Shown here piece after piece: positions 60,682 through 64,000 of a stretch of 64,000 nucleotides of DNA (position 1 is its first letter; each line of letters begins with the position of its first letter). Origin of the DNA: an uncultured Pseudomonadales bacterium (GTDB lineage Bacteria > Pseudomonadota > Gammaproteobacteria > Pseudomonadales > Azotimanducaceae); the NCBI GenBank assembly GCA_951813515.1, contig OX638346.1, positions 3,031,617-3,095,616 on the forward strand. Direction: 5' to 3'. Below the pieces are notes generated by a model. That model searched no databases and was not told the origin of the DNA. It saw only the letters and a program-made list of their open reading frames with translations. The position numbers and the translations under genes were made by a program.

Positions 60682-60936
60682 ATCTGATTGCGTTGGCGAG
60701 ACATGTTCGCGAACAATTCTGCCAATTGACCGTGGCGATGGGAACAGGGCTCGTTCACGGGATGCGTCAGGTTTTCGTGCGCCGTCGCGTCGAAATACCC
60801 AAGAGCGCCGCCAAAAGGGGCATGCCCGGACGGCGGCCAGTCCATCCTGGCGGTCTGGAGAGAAGCCGGCATATGGCGGATCGCCGGGATTTCGGGAATG
60901 CTGAAATAGGCGTAACGGCACGTTACGGGAGGATCA

Positions 60937-61698
60937 ATGATGTCCATGGATCAATTGCGTAGGGACGGGATCACCGGCCCGCACGAACTGGCGGACAAGT
61001 CGGGACTCGATGCGGCATGTGAAGTCGTTCTGGAACTGAAGGCCCTGCAGCGGCAGAAGAACAGGGTGGCGAGGATTACGGGCCTCCCGAACGAGGGCCC
61101 GAACCCACTGATAGACAGGCACATGGACGTGGACGTCCTCAGGAACCTGTATTTTGACGACAATCTGCAGGCCGCGCTCGCGGAACACTTCGGCAACGGT
61201 CTTTTCATCTGGAGGACCAACTTTTTCGTCAAGAGCGAAGGCACCGGACAGAACAAGTGGCATCACGATCGGCACTTCGAGAACGGCAATGCGCCGCTCA
61301 ATCTCTTCGATACGAGCAATCACTATTCGATCACGATCGCGCTGACCGATATCGACCTTGACGCGGGGCGAATCGAGTACGTGAGGGGATCGCATCTGCC
61401 GATCGAGGGATGGGACCGCGACATTCCGCGGCATATCGACGAAGTGCCGGAAGTTGTTCAGGACAGGGTCACCCCGCTGCCCATGAAACGCGGCCAGTTC
61501 GTCCTGTTTCACGGCCAACTGTTGCATCGCAGCCGGGCCTTCGGCCACGGCGAGGGAAGAATCTCAATGGCAGCCAGGGTCTTGCGCACCGGGACGCAGA
61601 TTCCGGAATACGGCATACCGAATCCGGCTGGCGGGGCGCACTCTGCCGCAGAGCCTGTCGCCGAGTTTCGGAGATCCGGGATACTGCCTCTTAACTGA
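60937..61698 (+). CDS. Phytanoyl-CoA dioxygenase (PhyH) family protein, 5
   Basis: The 253-residue protein has HxD in QNKWHHDRHFENG and the distal His in HGQLLHRSRAFGHGE. It is a shorter, clear paralogue of the gene at 36623, with shared GRIEYVRGSHLPI and ELADKSGLDA. GGGAGG lies four bases before the ATG at 60937. Two further ATGs (60940, 60946) are close by. It is followed 35 bases later by a dehydrogenase gene, so it may be the first gene of a three-gene plus-strand group. Confidence 0.88.
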   Translation: MMSMDQLRRDGITGPHELADKSGLDAACEVVLELKALQRQKNRVARITGLPNEGPNPLIDRHMDVDVLRNLYFDDNLQAALAEHFGNGLFIWRTNFFVKSEGTGQNKWHHDRHFENGNAPLNLFDTSNHYSITIALTDIDLDAGRIEYVRGSHLPIEGWDRDIPRHIDEVPEVVQDRVTPLPMKRGQFVLFHGQLLHRSRAFGHGEGRISMAARVLRTGTQIPEYGIPNPAGGAHSAAEPVAEFRRSGILPLN

Positions 61699-61733
61699 AA
61701 TGATGTGACACGACACTAGCAAGGTATTAGAGG

Positions 61734-62945
61734 ATGAGTGTTGCGAAGATCGCGCTGGTGGGTTGCGGCAACCCCGCGCGGCGCTGGCACCTGCCGACCT
61801 TGAGCGAACTGGCGAAGAGGGGCGTGATCGAGTTTGTCGCGCTGTGTGACCTCGACGAGGTGCTCGCAGCCGAAAGCGGCGGGAAATACGGTGTTCCGCA
61901 CTACACCGATATCGACGAGATGCTGGACCGTCACCAGGACATCATGGCCGTGGATATCGTGACGGGGGACCCGACCCATCACGTGATCGCGAGGCAGATC
62001 GCAGAGCGCGGCAAACACGTCATGGTCGAGAAGCCGATGGCGATCACGCGCGGCTGCTGCGATGTGATCATCGATGCGTGCCGCCGCAACGGCGTGCACT
62101 TCGAAGTGGCCGAGAACTACTTCCGCATGCCGAAGCAGCGCATGATCCTCGATCTGATCGACAGGGGGATCCTCGGCGAAATCGTGCGCGTCTACTTCGT
62201 CGAGGCGAAGGCACGGAATCCGTTCGAGCCGACCGTGACGCACCGCGGGCTGACACGTCCGTTGTCGAAGTTCGGCAACTCTTCCGGGATGTGCATGGAC
62301 ATGGGCTCCCACCGGTTGTCACAGCTTCGCCTGTATGCCATGAGCGAACCCCGGCAGATTTCTGGGACGGTCAGACGCTACCGATCGAGCGCCGAGTTCG
62401 TTCACGAGGACTGGGCGCATGCCATGATCGATTTCGAGTCGGGAGCGGTCGGCGTCTACGAGACGTCCCGGCTGGGAGAGTCGCTTCACTACTACCAGAT
62501 CACGGGCACGCAAGGCAGCATCTGCGACGACGACTGGTCCGGCCCGGCGATCCCGCTGCGCCTGCAGGTCGGAGACGGGATGGAGGATGTCCCGGTCGAG
62601 TTTGAGCGTCATCGAGTGGACGGCGTGGATGTCCTGTCCAGGATCGTCGTCCATACAGACCCCGAGATCGTCTATGTCAATCCGTTCCGGGAGTGCGCCA
62701 TCGACGACTGGTCCGTCGGTCATGCCGCCGAGATCATGAGCCTCGCGAACGCCGCGCTCAACGATGAAGCGCCCGAATACGGTCTCGCCGCCCGACAGGA
62801 CGTGGAGATGGCGATGGCGATCTACGAGTCCTCGCTCAACGGGACGGCGCCGGTCAAACTCCCGATCGAGGGCATGACCTCCTACGAGCGGATGCTCCAC
62901 GAGGACTACCGCGAGCGGTTCGGCCGCAGCTTTGACGCCGCGTAG
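61734..62945 (+). CDS. Gfo/Idh/MocA-family oxidoreductase
   Basis: The 403-residue protein starts MSVAKIALVGCGNPARRWHL, a Rossmann start with GCGNPA. It carries the family motif VEKPMAI near residue 105 and a C-terminal alpha/beta domain (GLTRPLSKFGNSSGMCMDMG). These NAD(P)-dependent enzymes act on sugars, inositols or related cyclitols. It is 35 bases after PhyH gene 5 and 64 before PhyH gene 6. AGAGG abuts the ATG directly, unusually close, so translation may depend on coupling. Confidence 0.88.
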   Translation: MSVAKIALVGCGNPARRWHLPTLSELAKRGVIEFVALCDLDEVLAAESGGKYGVPHYTDIDEMLDRHQDIMAVDIVTGDPTHHVIARQIAERGKHVMVEKPMAITRGCCDVIIDACRRNGVHFEVAENYFRMPKQRMILDLIDRGILGEIVRVYFVEAKARNPFEPTVTHRGLTRPLSKFGNSSGMCMDMGSHRLSQLRLYAMSEPRQISGTVRRYRSSAEFVHEDWAHAMIDFESGAVGVYETSRLGESLHYYQITGTQGSICDDDWSGPAIPLRLQVGDGMEDVPVEFERHRVDGVDVLSRIVVHTDPEIVYVNPFRECAIDDWSVGHAAEIMSLANAALNDEAPEYGLAARQDVEMAMAIYESSLNGTAPVKLPIEGMTSYERMLHEDYRERFGRSFDAA

Positions 62946-63009
62946 CCCGATCACCACGAGACAACCCCGCGTGTGAGATAGAGTCGAAATAGAAAAGCAA
63001 CGTTAGACT

Positions 63010-63855
63010 GTGCGCATGGACGCCGCATGCCTCAACCACCGCCTCACTGCCGGGGAGCGCCGGGAGTTCGACGAGCGGGGCTGCTTCGTAGTCAGGAATG
63101 CGCTGCCGCCGGACCTGGTCGACCGCCTGGAGGATGCCACCGACCGGCTCGACGCGGCGAATCGATCGCCTGGCGATACCCGGCCGATCAACCATCTCGA
63201 CTGTATCGGCTACGACGACGCGTTCCTCGAACTCCTCGACTGGCCGAAGACCATCGCGAAAGTCATCGACATTCTTGGCTGGCACATCCAGCTCTATCAC
63301 AGCCACGTCATGGTTTCGCCGCCGCTGCCCGAAGGCTACCGGTCGAAGACCAGGCGCATTGGCTGGCACCAGGACAGCGGTCGCCTGAACCTCGACCTGG
63401 AGGGCAATCCGCGGCCGAGGGTATCGCTCAAGGTGGGGTTCTTTCTGACCGACACATCGGAGGTTGGTCGCGGGAACTTCCACTACATTCCCGGCAGCCA
63501 TCTACGCGAGACGGCGTTTCCCGCCGACGAAAGCGAGGAACACCCGCAAGCCACCCCGATATGCGCCGCTCCGGGCGATGCGCTCCTTTTCGACCGTCGC
63601 CTGTGGCACGCGGGCGGACGCAACCGCTCGGATGTCACGCGAAAAGTGGTTTTCTTCGGCTACAGCTACCGCTGGCTGCGGCCCCGGGACGACATGACGG
63701 TGGATCGCTACCTGGCCGATGCCGATCCGATCCGGCGCCAATTGCTGGGCGCCAGTCCGACTGGAGGGTTCGGCTATACGTCACCCAGTGAAGAAGACAT
63801 TCCCTTGAGATCCTGGCTCGTCGAGCACCTAGGAGAGGAGGCGGTCGCGCCCTGA
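63010..63855 (+). CDS. Phytanoyl-CoA dioxygenase (PhyH) family protein, 6
   Basis: The 281-residue protein has HxD in RIGWHQDSGRLNLDL and the distal His in RRLWHAGGRNRSD. The start at 63010 is a GTG followed at 63016 by ATG (MDAACLNHRL), and the ATG may be the real one. Its LSPPL-like loop and DLEGNPRPRVSLKVGFFLTD differ from the other paralogues. It closes the plus-strand group after the dehydrogenase. Confidence 0.86.
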   Translation: MRMDAACLNHRLTAGERREFDERGCFVVRNALPPDLVDRLEDATDRLDAANRSPGDTRPINHLDCIGYDDAFLELLDWPKTIAKVIDILGWHIQLYHSHVMVSPPLPEGYRSKTRRIGWHQDSGRLNLDLEGNPRPRVSLKVGFFLTDTSEVGRGNFHYIPGSHLRETAFPADESEEHPQATPICAAPGDALLFDRRLWHAGGRNRSDVTRKVVFFGYSYRWLRPRDDMTVDRYLADADPIRRQLLGASPTGGFGYTSPSEEDIPLRSWLVEHLGEEAVAP

Positions 63856-63963
63856 TAAGCCCGAAGGCGCAGCTCGCCGAATCCGCATGAGTTCTGCTGT
63901 GGATGCCGTGCCGCCGACACCGTGAGCGGCATAATTGGCTGTGGCGTCAAGCGGAGATCGCGC

Positions 63964-64000
63964 ATGATGAAGGGCTCCCTTTCCCTTGCTTGCGTGCTGG
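63964..64000 (+). CDS. Start of a truncated gene, probable exported protein
   Basis: The frame opens ATG ATG at 63964 and reads MMKGSLSLACVL before the window ends. A Lys followed by a hydrophobic run with a Cys is how lipoprotein or Sec signal peptides begin. CGGAGATCGCGC lies just upstream and may include a ribosome site. Only twelve residues are visible, so no function can be given. Confidence 0.4.
   Translation, partial: MMKGSLSLACVL

Overview
The window is GC-rich, densely coded proteobacterial chromosome. Convergent ppk/ppx genes, an RND efflux pair, malate synthase G, a FecI/FecR-type ECF sigma system and two large TonB-dependent receptors point to a Gram-negative, probably gammaproteobacterial, host. 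Six phytanoyl-CoA dioxygenase (PhyH) family genes with four Cys-type sulfatases recall genomes of marine or sponge-associated bacteria. That ecological reading is inference. No rRNA, tRNA, CRISPR array or complete insertion sequence was found.

Bases 1-26,200 are mostly housekeeping and accessory genes: an efflux operon, acyl-CoA dehydrogenase, ppk and ppx, a flavin reductase, malate synthase G, HigBA and VapBC toxin-antitoxin modules, a DASS transporter, a tautomerase, a two-gene ABC exporter, a universal stress protein, an enoyl-CoA hydratase, an Uma2 nuclease, and a formylglycine-generating enzyme (FGE) with both catalytic cysteines. The 3' end of glcB plus a vapC fragment is duplicated as a 270-base direct repeat, with HigBA between the copies.

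Bases 26,221-28,908 hold an unusual 875-residue protein, an AAA ATPase/DUF4143 module with a long helical C-terminal extension. It sits behind a 38-base near-perfect palindrome that overlaps its predicted promoter.

Bases 29,947-51,350 are the centrepiece: seventeen genes in a row on the minus strand, most separated by fewer than 50 bases or overlapping. They encode four sulfatases, one sulfotransferase, two aldo/keto reductases, two PhyH dioxygenases, a four-carbon acid sugar kinase, a class II aldolase, a TIM-barrel isomerase, an NTF2-like protein, a fused family III CoA transferase (frameshifted near its N-terminus), a YejA-like solute-binding protein, an esterase and a small Tat-signal protein. 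The FGE at 25.1 kb would be needed to activate the sulfatases. I read the block as a candidate pathway for importing, desulfating and breaking down a sulfated polyhydroxylated compound. The substrate is unknown.

Bases 51,550-59,792 carry an ECF sigma factor/FecR/TonB-receptor signalling set, in which the second receptor looks like a tandem duplicate. Bases 59,797-63,855 add three more PhyH genes around a Gfo/Idh/MocA oxidoreductase. A truncated reading frame starts at the right edge.
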